Source of the DNA: JBDSKH01 sp050245915 | Lineage (GTDB): Bacteria; Actinomycetota; Actinomycetes; Actinomycetales; Microbacteriaceae | Length of the DNA: 64,000 nt | Direction: 5' to 3' | NCBI GenBank assembly: GCA_050245915.1 | Contig: JBFWWZ010000008.1 | Coordinates: forward strand, 1 to 64,000 | Part shown: positions 33,636-42,033 of the stretch, piece by piece | Layout: each line of letters begins with the position of its first letter | Numbering within the stretch: the stretch's first letter is position 1 | Notes under the pieces: model-generated | What the model was told of the DNA's origin: nothing | The model's input: only the letters and a program-made list of their open reading frames with translations | Databases searched by the model: none | Program-made: the position numbers and the translations under genes

Positions 33636-34280
33636 ATGTCGCGCATCACCGTCCTCGGAGGAACCGGATACGCCGGAGCCGCCATCGCCGCCGAAGCCCG
33701 GCGCCGCGGGCACCACGTCATCGCCGTGAGCCGCACCGCTCCCGAACAGCCGGCCGAGGGCGTCGAGTACGTGACGGGCTCTGCCCTCGACCCCGGCATC
33801 CTGGACCGCGTTCTCGACGGCAGCGACGTCGTGATCGAAGCGGTCTCACCGCGCGGCGACATGGCCGGCAAGGAGGAGGGGCTCGTCGACGACCTGATCG
33901 CGCGCGTCGCCGGAACATCGACGCGCCTCGGCATCATCGGCGGTGCATCCTCGCTGCTGGTCGAAGAGGGCGGCCCGACGCTGTTCGACGCGCACACGCC
34001 CCCGCCGGAGGTGCGTCCCGAGGTGGAGACCGGCATGGCGATCCTCGATACCCTGAAGCAGACCGCGGATGACGTCGACTGGTTCTATGTCAGCCCGCCG
34101 CAGGAGTTCGGATCGTGGGTGCCCGCGCCCGACACCGGCAGCTACCGCCTCGGCGGAGATGTCCTGTTGCGCGATGCGGACGGGCGGTCGGTGATCTCCG
34201 CCGCCGACCTGGCGCGCGCGGTGCTCGACGAGATGGAGTCGCCGGCGCACCGGCGCGCGCGGTTCACCGTCGCGCACTGA
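33636..34280 (+). CDS. NAD(P)-binding Rossmann protein (NmrA/SDR-like)
   Basis: A 214-residue atypical short-chain dehydrogenase. The nucleotide-binding motif TVLGGTGYAGAAIAAEA is at residues 5-21. The VVIEAVSPRGDMAGKEEGL region, GIIGGASSL and the C-terminal RLGGDVLLRDADGRSVISAADLARAVLDEMESPAH match the YwnB/NAD(P)H-binding (PF13460) family. Catalytic Tyr-x3-Lys is absent, so it may be a redox sensor or a quinone/flavin reductase-type enzyme. ATG at 33636 with AAAGGAAAG upstream. It is divergently paired with the HxlR regulator, which probably controls it. Confidence 0.88.
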   Translation: MSRITVLGGTGYAGAAIAAEARRRGHHVIAVSRTAPEQPAEGVEYVTGSALDPGILDRVLDGSDVVIEAVSPRGDMAGKEEGLVDDLIARVAGTSTRLGIIGGASSLLVEEGGPTLFDAHTPPPEVRPEVETGMAILDTLKQTADDVDWFYVSPPQEFGSWVPAPDTGSYRLGGDVLLRDADGRSVISAADLARAVLDEMESPAHRRARFTVAH

Positions 34281-34283
34281 GCG

Positions 34284-35231
34284 TCAGCGGACCACGGGGT
34301 CCGAGCCGGGCGCCGCGTCGAGGTCGGCGCGGCGCGGCAGGCTCTCCCAGTCGCCCGGGCCGAGGCAGGCGAAGGCCCCGCATCGCACCGCGAGGTTCAG
34401 GCGCTCACCGGGCGGAAGACCCTCGAGCAGGCCGGTGAGGTACCCCGCGACGAACGCGTCACCGGCGCCGACGGTGTCGAGCGGCGTGATCGGGATCGCG
34501 TCTGCGGCGTACTCCGCCCCGTCGATCCGCGCGACGCAGCCGCGCTCGCCGAGCTTCACCACGGCCTGCGCCGGGCCGAGATCGCAGAGCCTGCTCGCCA
34601 GCTCACCGGGGGCACCCGCTCCGACCAGCAGCGCCGCCTCGTCGTCGCCCGCGAAGACGACCGTGGCGCGCTCCGCGACCTGACAGTAGGCGGCGGCGGG
34701 GTCGCGGCCGGACCATAGGGCGGCACGGTGATTCACATCGAACGACACCGGGACACCGGCCGCTGCCGCGGCGTCGACGGCGGAGTGAACCGCGGCAGCG
34801 GCCGAATCCGAGAGCGCCAGCGTGATGCCGGTCACGTGGAGCACCCCGGCGGCGCGGATCGCGTCGAGGTCGAGGTCCTCCGGTCGCAGCCGGCTGCCGG
34901 CGCTGCCGGAGCGGTAGTACGAGACGCGGGTCGCTCCGGCCGTCGGCGTCTCTTTCAGCATGATGCCGGTGCGCGCATCCGGGTCGACCACGGCCGAGAG
35001 CTGCACCTCCTCGGCCCGGAGCTCGCGCAGCACGCGGCGCCCCACACCGTCGTCGCCGACCCGGCCGATCCAGCGCGCGGGGTGCCCCAGCCGGCAGACG
35101 CCGATGGCCACATTGCTCTCGGCGCCGCCGATGTGCAGGGCGAAGTCGGACACGTGCTCGAGAGACCCGATGGATGCCGCGCGCAGCAGGCCCATCGTCT
35201 CGCCGAGGGTCACGACGCCGCCCGAGGTCAT
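34284..35231 (-). CDS. PfkB family sugar kinase, 2-keto-3-deoxygluconate kinase-like
   Basis: A 315-residue ribokinase-fold kinase. Seen: the N-terminal GGAESNVAIGVCRLG substrate-binding motif, RVGDDGVGRRVL, the GIMLKETPTAGATRVSYYRSGSAGSRL lid region typical of KDG kinases, and the anion-hole/catalytic motif DTVGAGDAFVAGYL with catalytic Asp. Expected reaction: ATP-dependent 6-phosphorylation of 2-keto-3-deoxygluconate (KDG). It is the last gene of the four-gene minus operon and its start overlaps the KDPG-aldolase stop (ATGA). A 6-deoxy product of L-fuconate could not be phosphorylated at O6, so a 6-hydroxy substrate must also enter this cluster. Confidence 0.9.
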   Translation of the reverse strand: MTSGGVVTLGETMGLLRAASIGSLEHVSDFALHIGGAESNVAIGVCRLGHPARWIGRVGDDGVGRRVLRELRAEEVQLSAVVDPDARTGIMLKETPTAGATRVSYYRSGSAGSRLRPEDLDLDAIRAAGVLHVTGITLALSDSAAAAVHSAVDAAAAAGVPVSFDVNHRAALWSGRDPAAAYCQVAERATVVFAGDDEAALLVGAGAPGELASRLCDLGPAQAVVKLGERGCVARIDGAEYAADAIPITPLDTVGAGDAFVAGYLTGLLEGLPPGERLNLAVRCGAFACLGPGDWESLPRRADLDAAPGSDPVVR

Positions 35232-35866
35232 GCCCCCGCGCCGCCGATCGCCTCGCGGCTCAGTCGCTCGATGGTCGCGGCATCGCGGGCGGAGAGCAGG
35301 TCGCGGCCGATCATCCAGCTGCCGCTGACCGCGGGCACGTTCGGGTGAGCGAGGTACTCCGCCAGGTTCGACGCGCCGACACCACCGCTCGGCACGAACG
35401 CCACATCGGGGAACGGGCCGGCTAGCGAGGAGATCAGCCCCAGTCCGCCGAGCCGGTCGGCGGGGAACAGCTTCACCGCCGAGAGTCCCGCCCGCAGCGC
35501 GGCCTGCACGTCGGTCGCGGTCGCCGTTCCGGGCAGGATGTCGAGGCCGCGTTCCAGCGCACGATCGACCACTTCCCGGTCGAAGCCGGGGGTGACGATG
35601 AAGCGGGCGCCGGCATCGGCGACCCGGTCGACGTCGGCGGGGTCGAGCACGGTCCCCGCGCCGACCAGCAGCGACCCGGACTCCGCGACGCGGGTGATCG
35701 CGTCGAGCCCGGCCGCGGTGCGCAGGGTGATCTCCATGCAGCCGATGCCGCCCGCGCTCAGGGCGCCCGCGGCATCCACCGCCCACCCCGCGTCGTCGAT
35801 GACGACGACGGGGATGATCCGCTGCCCGCCGAGGGTGGGAGGCAGCGCGGTCACCGACCGAGCCAT
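35228..35866 (-). CDS. eda: KDPG/KHG aldolase family protein
   Basis: A 212-residue class I aldolase of the KDPG family. The strand RIIPVVVIDDAGWAVDAAGAL at the N-terminus, catalytic Glu in GGIGCMEITLRT, VGAGTVLDPADVDR, FIVTPGFD and the Schiff-base Lys in AVKLFPADRLGG are all present. It should cleave 2-keto-3-deoxy-6-phosphogluconate to pyruvate and glyceraldehyde 3-phosphate, though relatives also cleave unphosphorylated keto-deoxy acids. ATG at 35866 overlaps the upstream SDR gene by 16 bases. A GTG at 35854 that would give a GTGA overlap, like its neighbours, is a good alternative. Confidence 0.92.
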   Translation of the reverse strand: MARSVTALPPTLGGQRIIPVVVIDDAGWAVDAAGALSAGGIGCMEITLRTAAGLDAITRVAESGSLLVGAGTVLDPADVDRVADAGARFIVTPGFDREVVDRALERGLDILPGTATATDVQAALRAGLSAVKLFPADRLGGLGLISSLAGPFPDVAFVPSGGVGASNLAEYLAHPNVPAVSGSWMIGRDLLSARDAATIERLSREAIGGAGA

Positions 35867-36609
35867 CCGCCGTCCACGGGCAGAACGATACCGGAGACGT
35901 AGTCCGAGGCCGGAGAGGCCAGGAAGACGGTCGCGCCCGCGATGTCGGCGCCGGTTCCCCACCGCCCCGCCGGGATGCGACCGAGGATCGCCGCCGACCG
36001 GTCCGGGTCGTCGCGCAGCGCCTGGGTGTTGTCGGTGGCGATGTAGCCGGGCGCGATGGCGTTGACGTTCACGCCGTGCTGCGCCCACTCGTTCGACAGC
36101 GCGCGGGTCAGCCCGGCGATCCCGGACTTCGCCGCGGTGTACCCGGGCACGTTGATGCCGCCCTGGAAGCTGAGCAGCGACGCGGTGAAGATGACCTTGC
36201 CGCGCCCGCGCTCGAGCATGCCGCGCCCGACGGCCTGCGTCAGCACGAACGGGCTCGACAGGTCGATCTCGAGCACGCGATCCCACCACTCGAGCGGGTG
36301 CTCGGCGGCGGGTGCGCGCTCGATCGCGCCGGCGTTGTTCACCAGGATGTCGATCTGCCGCCCGCTGAGCGTGTCGGCGAGCGCGAGCACCGCCGCGCGA
36401 TCGGAGAAGTCGCAGGTGATCGCCTCGAAGGCCCGCCCGTGCCCGCGCACGGCTGCCTCGATCGCGCTGCCCTCGGCCTCCTGCTGCGCACTGATGCCGA
36501 TGATGTCGGCGCCCGCGGCGGCGAGCGCCTCGGCCATGGCGAAGCCGATTCCCCGTCGTGAGCCGGTGACGAGCGCCGTCAGCCCGTCAAGCGAGAACGA
36601 CGCGGTCAC
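35851..36609 (-). CDS. SDR dehydrogenase, KduD-like (2-keto-3-deoxygluconate 5-dehydrogenase family)
   Basis: A 252-residue classical short-chain dehydrogenase. The cofactor motif TGSRRGIG is at residues 15-22, with NNAGAIERAP and the catalytic tetrad Ser in FTASLLSFQGGINVPGYTAAKSG, where Tyr and Lys (YTAAK) follow. The QGGINVPGYTAAKSG stretch is close to KduD. KduD interconverts 2,5-diketo-3-deoxygluconate and KDG. Relatives oxidise L-fucose or 2-keto-3-deoxy-L-fuconate, and both roles are possible here. Its start overlaps the MDR dehydrogenase stop (ATGA). Membership in an operon with KDG-type kinase and aldolase favours a role leading to KDG. Confidence 0.92.
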   Translation of the reverse strand: MTASFSLDGLTALVTGSRRGIGFAMAEALAAAGADIIGISAQQEAEGSAIEAAVRGHGRAFEAITCDFSDRAAVLALADTLSGRQIDILVNNAGAIERAPAAEHPLEWWDRVLEIDLSSPFVLTQAVGRGMLERGRGKVIFTASLLSFQGGINVPGYTAAKSGIAGLTRALSNEWAQHGVNVNAIAPGYIATDNTQALRDDPDRSAAILGRIPAGRWGTGADIAGATVFLASPASDYVSGIVLPVDGGWLGR

Positions 36610-37628
36610 GAGTGGTCCCGCACGTCGACGAGGATCTTCATCGCACGCCCCGCTTCGAGGTCGCCGAACGCCTCGGCGGTCTTGCTCAGCGGGACGATCC
36701 GGGTGATCAGCAGGTCTGCCGGGATGACGCCCCGCGCCAGCAGCTCGACCGCGGTCGCGAAGTCCTCCGCCTCGTACACCCGCGCCCCGAGCAGTCGCAG
36801 CTCGCGCCAGAACATGCGCTGCAGGTCGATCTCACGCGGCGTCGGATGGATCGCCACCACGACGACGGTGCCCCGCACCTTCGCCAGGCCGGTGGCGCCG
36901 AGCACGGCGGCCGCCGCACCGGACACCTCGAACACCACGTCGGCGCCGGCGTCGTCGGTCCAGTCGTTCACCCACTCGACCTGATCGGTCGCCCGCGGGT
37001 CGAGGGTCTGGATGCCGAGGTCGGCGATCTGCGCCCGTCGCCCCGCGTCGAGCTCGATCACGACCACCTCGGCGCCCTGGTCGCGGGCGACGGTGGCGAT
37101 GAGCACGCCGATCGGCCCGCCGCCGATCACCACGGCCTTGTCGCCGGCGCGCAGCTCCGACCGGCGGACGTCGTGTACGGCGACCGCTACCGGCTCGACG
37201 AGTGCAGCGTGGTCGAGCGCCAGGTCGGCGGGCAGTCGCACGAGGGTGCGGGCGGGGACGTTCCACAGCTCCTGCAGCGCGCCGGGGGAGTCGATGCCGA
37301 TGAAGTCGAGGTGCTGGCAGATGTGGGTGTGGCCGGCGCGGCAGGCGGGGCAGGTGCCGTCCCAGTCGAGCGGCATCACGGTGACGGGGTCGCCGACCGC
37401 CCAGCCCTCGACGCCCGACCCGACCGCCGCCACCTCGCCGCTGGCCTCGTGGCCGAAGACGAGCGGGCGCTCGACCCGGGCATCCATCGCGCCGTGGACG
37501 ATGTGCAGATCGGTGCCGCACAGCCCGGTGTAGGCAACGCGGACCTGCACCTGGCCGGGACCGGGGTCGGTCGCGTCGATCTGCGCCGTCTCGACGGCTC
37601 CGTCACCGGTGTAGCGGGCTGACAGCAC
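36606..37628 (-). CDS. Zinc-binding MDR alcohol/sugar-acid dehydrogenase
   Basis: A 340-residue medium-chain dehydrogenase, first gene of the minus operon. Catalytic zinc region [12 protein letters not shown] and [12 protein letters not shown], the structural zinc lobe [15 protein letters not shown], and the NAD-binding [15 protein letters not shown] are seen. The first of the four structural-zinc cysteines is Asp, with the other three kept. Start GTG at 37628, preceded by GAGGGAG at 6 nt. Possible reactions: L-fucose/L-galactose oxidation or oxidation of 2-keto-3-deoxy-L-galactonate. The specific substrate is inferred from context only. It is divergent from the dehydratase gene. Confidence 0.92.
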   Translation of the reverse strand: MLSARYTGDGAVETAQIDATDPGPGQVQVRVAYTGLCGTDLHIVHGAMDARVERPLVFGHEASGEVAAVGSGVEGWAVGDPVTVMPLDWDGTCPACRAGHTHICQHLDFIGIDSPGALQELWNVPARTLVRLPADLALDHAALVEPVAVAVHDVRRSELRAGDKAVVIGGGPIGVLIATVARDQGAEVVVIELDAGRRAQIADLGIQTLDPRATDQVEWVNDWTDDAGADVVFEVSGAAAAVLGATGLAKVRGTVVVVAIHPTPREIDLQRMFWRELRLLGARVYEAEDFATAVELLARGVIPADLLITRIVPLSKTAEAFGDLEAGRAMKILVDVRDHS

Positions 37629-37643
37629 GTCGGGCTCCCTCGC

Positions 37644-37658
37644 AAAGACTAGATGTTT
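37644..37658. promoter_or_regulatory. Candidate GntR operator, site 1
   Basis: AAACATCTAGTCTTT on the minus strand. It shares the pattern AnACATCnnATnnTT with sites at 37707 and 40926 and lies just upstream of the MDR dehydrogenase start. Confidence 0.45.
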
Positions 37659-37706
37659 TGGCCATCCTAGTGCCCAATCCGGGGCCGAACTCGTGTTTTC
37701 GCCGGA

Positions 37707-37721
37707 ATACATCTAATGTTT
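37707..37721. promoter_or_regulatory. Candidate GntR operator, site 2
   Basis: ATACATCTAATGTTT, in inverted orientation to site 1 across the divergent promoter region between the MDR dehydrogenase and fucD. Confidence 0.45.
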
Positions 37722-37780
37722 CGCTATCACGCACCTTCCCGGCGCTGGGCGCGCGTGCGAGACCCAGGAGCGCTCTGCGC

Positions 37781-39124
37781 ATGACCACGATCACGTCGGT
37801 GACCGTCACCGACATCCGCTTCCCGACGTCGCTGACCATGGACGGCTCGGACGCCATGAACAAGGACGGCGACTACTCCGCCGCCTACGTGCACATCGCG
37901 ACCGACGATCCCGAGCTCTCGGGATACGGGTTCACCTTCACGATCGGCCGAGGCAACGACCTCTGCGTGGAGGCGGCGCGGCAACGCGGGCTTCCCCTGA
38001 TCGGGCGGGACGTGGCAGAGGTCGTCGGCGACCTCGGCGGCATCTACCGCGAGTTGCAGAGCGACTCCCAGCTGCGCTGGCTCGGCCCGGAGAAGGGCGT
38101 CATCCACCTCGCGCTCGCCGCGGTGATGAACGCCGTCTGGGACCTGGCGGCGCGGGTCGCCGGCGTTCCGCTCTGGCGGCTGCTGACCGGGATGTCACCC
38201 GAGCAGCTCGTCGACGCGGCCGATCTCCGCTACCTCTCCGACGCGCTCACGCGTGAGGAGGCGATCGCGCTGCTCGCGGAACTCGCTCCGTCCCGCGAGC
38301 AGCGCATCGCGGAGCTGGAGCGGACCGGATACCCCTGCTACACCACCAGCGCCGGATGGCTCGGCTACTCCGACGACAAGCTCCGGCGGCTGTGCCAGGA
38401 GGCCGTCGACGCCGGCTACCGGCACGTGAAGCTGAAGGTCGGGGCGGACCTGGAGGAGGACATCCGCCGCCTGCGCATCGCCCGCGAGGTCATCGGCCCC
38501 GACGCGAACCTGATGATCGACGCCAACCAGGTCTGGGATGTGCCCCAGGCGATCGGGTGGGTGAACGCGCTCGCCGAGTTCCGACCGCTCTGGATCGAGG
38601 AGCCGACGAGTCCCGACGACGTGCTCGGCCACGCCGCGATCCGCAAGGCGGTGCACCCGATCGGGGTCGCATCCGGTGAGCACGGGATGAACCGGGTGCT
38701 GTTCAAGCAGATGTTCCAGGCCGGAGCCCTCGACTTCTGCCAGCTGGACTCGGCACGGCTGGGCAGCGTGAACGAGATCCTGGCCGTCTACCTGCTGGCC
38801 CGGAAGTTCGGGGTGCCGGTCTGCCCGCACGCCGGCGGTGTGGGGCTCTGCGAGCTGGTGCAGCACCTGTCCGTCTTCGACTACGTCGCCGTGTCCGGCG
38901 ATCTCGAGGGCCGGGTCACCGAGTACGTCGACCACCTGCACGAGCACTTCGCCGACCCGTGCATCATCGAGGACGGCGCCTACCGCCTGCCGACGGCGCC
39001 CGGCTACAGCGCCGAGATCCTGCCCGCCTCGATCGAGGAGTACCGGTTCCCGGACGGCCGCTACTGGGCGGCAGCGGGCACGGCGTCATCATCGTCGACG
39101 AAGACCTCGATCGCCAGCAGGTGA
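37781..39124 (+). CDS. fucD: L-fuconate dehydratase (enolase superfamily)
   Basis: A 447-residue enolase-superfamily dehydratase. It matches L-fuconate dehydratase closely: [20 protein letters not shown] at the start, the [11 protein letters not shown] capping segment, catalytic Lys217/Lys219 in HVKLKVG, metal ligands Asp247 (LMIDANQVW), Glu273 (WIEEP) and Glu300 (SGEHG), and His350 in [12 protein letters not shown]. It removes water from L-fuconate to give 2-keto-3-deoxy-L-fuconate; known family members also accept L-galactonate and D-arabinonate, which share the relevant configuration. ATG at 37781 with AGGAG upstream. The last 64 bases overlap the convergent GntR gene, extending the C-terminus beyond the usual end. 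Confidence 0.95.
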   Translation: MTTITSVTVTDIRFPTSLTMDGSDAMNKDGDYSAAYVHIATDDPELSGYGFTFTIGRGNDLCVEAARQRGLPLIGRDVAEVVGDLGGIYRELQSDSQLRWLGPEKGVIHLALAAVMNAVWDLAARVAGVPLWRLLTGMSPEQLVDAADLRYLSDALTREEAIALLAELAPSREQRIAELERTGYPCYTTSAGWLGYSDDKLRRLCQEAVDAGYRHVKLKVGADLEEDIRRLRIAREVIGPDANLMIDANQVWDVPQAIGWVNALAEFRPLWIEEPTSPDDVLGHAAIRKAVHPIGVASGEHGMNRVLFKQMFQAGALDFCQLDSARLGSVNEILAVYLLARKFGVPVCPHAGGVGLCELVQHLSVFDYVAVSGDLEGRVTEYVDHLHEHFADPCIIEDGAYRLPTAPGYSAEILPASIEEYRFPDGRYWAAAGTASSSSTKTSIASR

Positions 39125-39816
39125 TGGCTCATCAGGAGGCGCGCCCGGTCCGGGTCGCGCGCCGCCAGCGCCGCGAGGATCGCCTCGTGCTCGTGGAAGG
39201 CGGTGCGGGTCTGACCCTCGTGCTGCACGCCGAACGTGCGGCGGGCCGGCAGCGTGCGGTCGGCGAGCGCGTCGATGAGGGCGGCCAGCGCGCCGTTGTC
39301 GGACGCGTTGGCGATGACGCGGTGGAACGCGACATCGGCGCTCATGACGGTCTCGATGTCGGTGGGCACGTCGCCGAACACCTTCTGACGCACCCCCTCG
39401 AGCACCTGCCCGGCGGCCGCGAGCTCGTCGTCGGTGATGCGGGTGGCCGCACGTGCCGCCGCCTCTGATTCGAGGACCCGGCGTACGACGTGAAGGTCGC
39501 TGCGGTGCTCGGGGGTCTGCAGATCGACCATGAACGCCATCGGCGCCAGCAGCAGGGTGGAGTCGAGCGAGGTCACGTAGGTCCCGTCGCCCTGGCGCGT
39601 CTCGAGCACGCCCATGATGCAGAGCGCGCGCACGCCTTCCCGCAGGGAGCCGCGGGAGACGCCGAGGGCGACCGCGAGATCCTTCTCGACCGGCAGACGC
39701 GAACCCGGCCCGAGCTCACCGCGGGTGATCATCGCCTTGATGCTCTGCACCACGACGTCGGTCTGCGAAAGGCCGGGCGGCAGTGCCGTCGCCGGTCCGG
39801 CATCCACGTCGGTCAT
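39061..39816 (-). CDS. FadR-type GntR transcriptional regulator
   Basis: A 251-residue regulator. The N-terminal winged helix has [27 protein letters not shown] (about residues 39-65) and [13 protein letters not shown]. The C-terminal FCD ligand domain carries metal-site-type residues in [15 protein letters not shown] and FHEHEAIL plus a late His pair in MSHHL. It lies between the dehydratase and Gfo/Idh genes and probably controls the sugar-acid cluster. Shared AnACATCnnATnnTT sites occur at the fucD and importer promoters. The ATG start has a leaderless-type -10 box. Confidence 0.93.
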   Translation of the reverse strand: MTDVDAGPATALPPGLSQTDVVVQSIKAMITRGELGPGSRLPVEKDLAVALGVSRGSLREGVRALCIMGVLETRQGDGTYVTSLDSTLLLAPMAFMVDLQTPEHRSDLHVVRRVLESEAAARAATRITDDELAAAGQVLEGVRQKVFGDVPTDIETVMSADVAFHRVIANASDNGALAALIDALADRTLPARRTFGVQHEGQTRTAFHEHEAILAALAARDPDRARLLMSHHLLAIEVFVDDDDAVPAAAQ

Positions 39817-39822
39817 CCGGCC

Positions 39823-39828
39823 ATCCTA
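39823..39828 (-). promoter_or_regulatory. -10 box TAGGAT of leaderless gntR
   Basis: TAGGAT on the minus strand, six bases, then the ATG at 39816. Confidence 0.5.
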
Positions 39829-39867
39829 GAGCCGCGCGGGCAAAGGTCTGATGAAAATCCCTGCCCC

Positions 39868-39873
39868 TAGGAT
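39868..39873 (+). promoter_or_regulatory. -10 box TAGGAT of leaderless Gfo/Idh gene
   Basis: TAGGAT, seven bases, then the ATG at 39881. It supports that start over the in-frame ATG at 39851. Confidence 0.5.
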
Positions 39874-39880
39874 CGCACCC

Positions 39881-40858
39881 ATGAGAGTGGCGGTCGTCGG
39901 CACGGGCACCTGGGGCGAACAGCACGCGCGCATCTTCGCGCGCCGGCCCGACACCGAACTGGTCGCGGTGGTGGGCCGGGATGCCGCGAGGGCCGCGCGT
40001 CGCGCCGCGGCCTACGGCGCCACGGCGTTCACCGACGTCGACGAGATGCTCGCCGCCGCCGCGCCGGAGCTCATCACCGTCTGCCTGCCGAACGAGGAGC
40101 ACTACGCGACGACGCTCCGGCTCATCTCCGCGGGCGTGCCGATGCTGGTCGAGAAGCCGTTGGTGTTCGACCTGGGGGAGGCGGAGACCCTGCTCGCCGA
40201 GGCGGCCGCCCGCGATCTCTTCTTCGCGATCAACTTCAACCACCGGTACGCCGAACCGGTGGTCCGCGCGGCGGCCGCGATCCGCGAGGGGGTGATCGGC
40301 GACCCGGTGTTCGCGACCTGGCGGTTCGGCGGCGAGGCCAACCACGGCACGTCGCGTCACGCGAACCTGATCGAGACGCAGTGCCACGGCTTCGACATGC
40401 TGGAGCATCTGGTCGGGCCGATCGCGTCGGTCGCCGCGCAGATGGCCGACAAGACCTACGGGGACTGGAGCACGGTGGCCCTGGCACTCGAGTTCGAGAA
40501 CCGGGCGGTCGGCACGATGCTCGGGAGCTACGACTCCTCGTACGCCTACCCGGATGCGCAGCTCATCGAGATCAACGGGACCGAGGGGCGCGTGGTGATC
40601 CGCGACACGGTCCGCGAACTGAGCATCCAGCGTGCCGGCGATGAGACAGCGTCGGTCTGGCGCGCGGGCTACTTCAACGACGAGGCACGCGACTTCCACG
40701 GGACGTTCGACCGCCACGTCGAGGCGCTGCTCGCCGCACTCCGGCGGGGCGACCCCCCTCCGGTTCCCGCGTCCGCCGGTCGGCGTGCGCTGCAGCTGGC
40801 GATGGCGGCCATCCAGTCCCACGCGGAGGGTCGTCGTGTGGCGGTGACCCCGGAATGA
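39881..40858 (+). CDS. Gfo/Idh/MocA family oxidoreductase
   Basis: A 325-residue NAD(P)-dependent sugar oxidoreductase. The Rossmann motif VAVVGTGTWGEQHARIF is at residues 3-19; LVEKPLVFDLGEAE carries the conserved EKP lysine, and the FNHRYAEPVVRAA and HGFDMLEHLVGP segments supply the C-terminal substrate site with an H-x3-D pattern. Family members oxidise sugars such as glucose, fucose or inositol. It stands between the regulator and the importer operon, so it could perform the first oxidation of the imported sugar, competing for that role with the MDR and SDR enzymes. Confidence 0.92.
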   Translation: MRVAVVGTGTWGEQHARIFARRPDTELVAVVGRDAARAARRAAAYGATAFTDVDEMLAAAAPELITVCLPNEEHYATTLRLISAGVPMLVEKPLVFDLGEAETLLAEAAARDLFFAINFNHRYAEPVVRAAAAIREGVIGDPVFATWRFGGEANHGTSRHANLIETQCHGFDMLEHLVGPIASVAAQMADKTYGDWSTVALALEFENRAVGTMLGSYDSSYAYPDAQLIEINGTEGRVVIRDTVRELSIQRAGDETASVWRAGYFNDEARDFHGTFDRHVEALLAALRRGDPPPVPASAGRRALQLAMAAIQSHAEGRRVAVTPE

Positions 40859-40859
40859 G

Positions 40860-40896
40860 CCGATAAATCCGATCTATCGGCAGGTTCGGTCGAACC
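40860..40896. promoter_or_regulatory. Palindromes in the importer promoter region
   Basis: CCGATA (40860-40865) with TATCGG (40875-40880), and GGTTCG-GT-CGAACC (40883-40896), between the Gfo/Idh stop and the permease start. They are probable operator sites, different in sequence from the GntR candidates. Confidence 0.4.
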
Positions 40897-40925
40897 AATC
40901 GGCGAAAGCGTGCGATTTTGCCGCT

Positions 40926-40940
40926 AGACATCGGATGATT
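40926..40940. promoter_or_regulatory. Candidate GntR operator, site 3
   Basis: AGACATCGGATGATT, 11 of 15 positions identical to site 2 at 37707. It lies 40 bp before the importer permease start. Confidence 0.45.
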
Positions 40941-40980
40941 AGGCGGATAGAGTCGCCGCAACCCAGCGAGGAGGCTGTGC

Positions 40981-42033
40981 GTGCCCGACCCCCGACCCAC
41001 CCCCGCGACACCGGATCGCGTGAGCGCCGCCGACGGTGCGCGCGCGCGTCTGGTGGGAGCTCTGCTCACGACCCTGCGTCTCGGGCCGCTGCTCATCCTG
41101 GTGGTGCTGGTCGTGGTGCTCGCGAACCTCTCGCCGGTGTTCTTCACGCCCCAGAACCTCGGCAACGTGCTCACCCAGAGCGCCGCGATCGCCATCCTCG
41201 CGATCGGCCAGCTGCTCGTCATCCTCACCCGCGGCATCGACCTCTCGGTGGGATCGACGGTCGCGCTCTCCGGCGTCGTCGGCGCCCTCGTCTTCGCCGA
41301 GACCGGGTCGGGGGTCGCGACGGTCCTCGCCATGCTGCTCTCCGGGGCGCTGGTTGGCGCGGTCAACGGGTTCGGCTACGTCTACGGCCGGCTTCCGCAC
41401 CCGTTCATCGTCACCCTCGCGACTCTGAGCATCGCGCGCGGCCTCGCGCTCGGCCTCGCCGGGGGCCGACCCATCTCCGGCATGCCCGACGTGGTGCGCA
41501 CCGTGGGTGGCGGTGCGGCCACCTGGCTCGCGCCGTGGTTCCCCAACGCCGCCTTCCTGGTCGCCGCGGTCGCCATCCTGGTCACCGTCCTGCTGCGCAA
41601 CGTGGTGTGGGGCCGCTGGATCTACGCGGTCGGCGGCAACCCCGACGGCGCCCGCAACCTCGGCATCCCGCGCAACCGGGTGCTCGTCTCGGTCTACATC
41701 GTCAGCGGCCTGCTCGCCGGGGTCGCGGCCATCGTCACCTCCGGCAGGCTGAACGCCGGTTCCCCGACGTCCGGTGAGCTCGCCGAGCTCGACGCGATCG
41801 CGGCGGTCGTCATCGGCGGCGCCAGCTTCCTCGGCGGCCGGGGCAACGTCGGCAATGCGCTGATCGGCGCTCTCATGATCGGCGTGATCCGCAACGGGAT
41901 GAACCTGCTCAACGTCGAGGCGTTCCTGCAGCTGATCGTGATCGGCGTGGTGATCTTCCTCGCCGTCGAATCCGACGTGATCCGCGGACGCCTCGAAGCG
42001 CGGTTCCGGGTGCTGAAGGCGGCCTCCGCATGA
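40981..42033 (+). CDS. Ribose-type sugar ABC transporter permease
   Basis: A 350-residue CUT2-family permease (RbsC/XylH-like) with about eight to ten helices. Family segments seen: AILAIGQLLVILTRGIDLSVGS, GALVGAVNGF, the LATLSIARGLALGL stretch, GRWIYAVGGNPDGARNLGIP and FLGGRGNVGNALIGALMIG. Start GTG at 40981 with GAGGAGG six bases upstream. It overlaps the ATPase gene by ATGA. The operon order permease-ATPase-binding protein and its neighbours suggest import of L-fucose, L-galactose or a related aldose. Confidence 0.94.
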   Translation: MPDPRPTPATPDRVSAADGARARLVGALLTTLRLGPLLILVVLVVVLANLSPVFFTPQNLGNVLTQSAAIAILAIGQLLVILTRGIDLSVGSTVALSGVVGALVFAETGSGVATVLAMLLSGALVGAVNGFGYVYGRLPHPFIVTLATLSIARGLALGLAGGRPISGMPDVVRTVGGGAATWLAPWFPNAAFLVAAVAILVTVLLRNVVWGRWIYAVGGNPDGARNLGIPRNRVLVSVYIVSGLLAGVAAIVTSGRLNAGSPTSGELAELDAIAAVVIGGASFLGGRGNVGNALIGALMIGVIRNGMNLLNVEAFLQLIVIGVVIFLAVESDVIRGRLEARFRVLKAASA

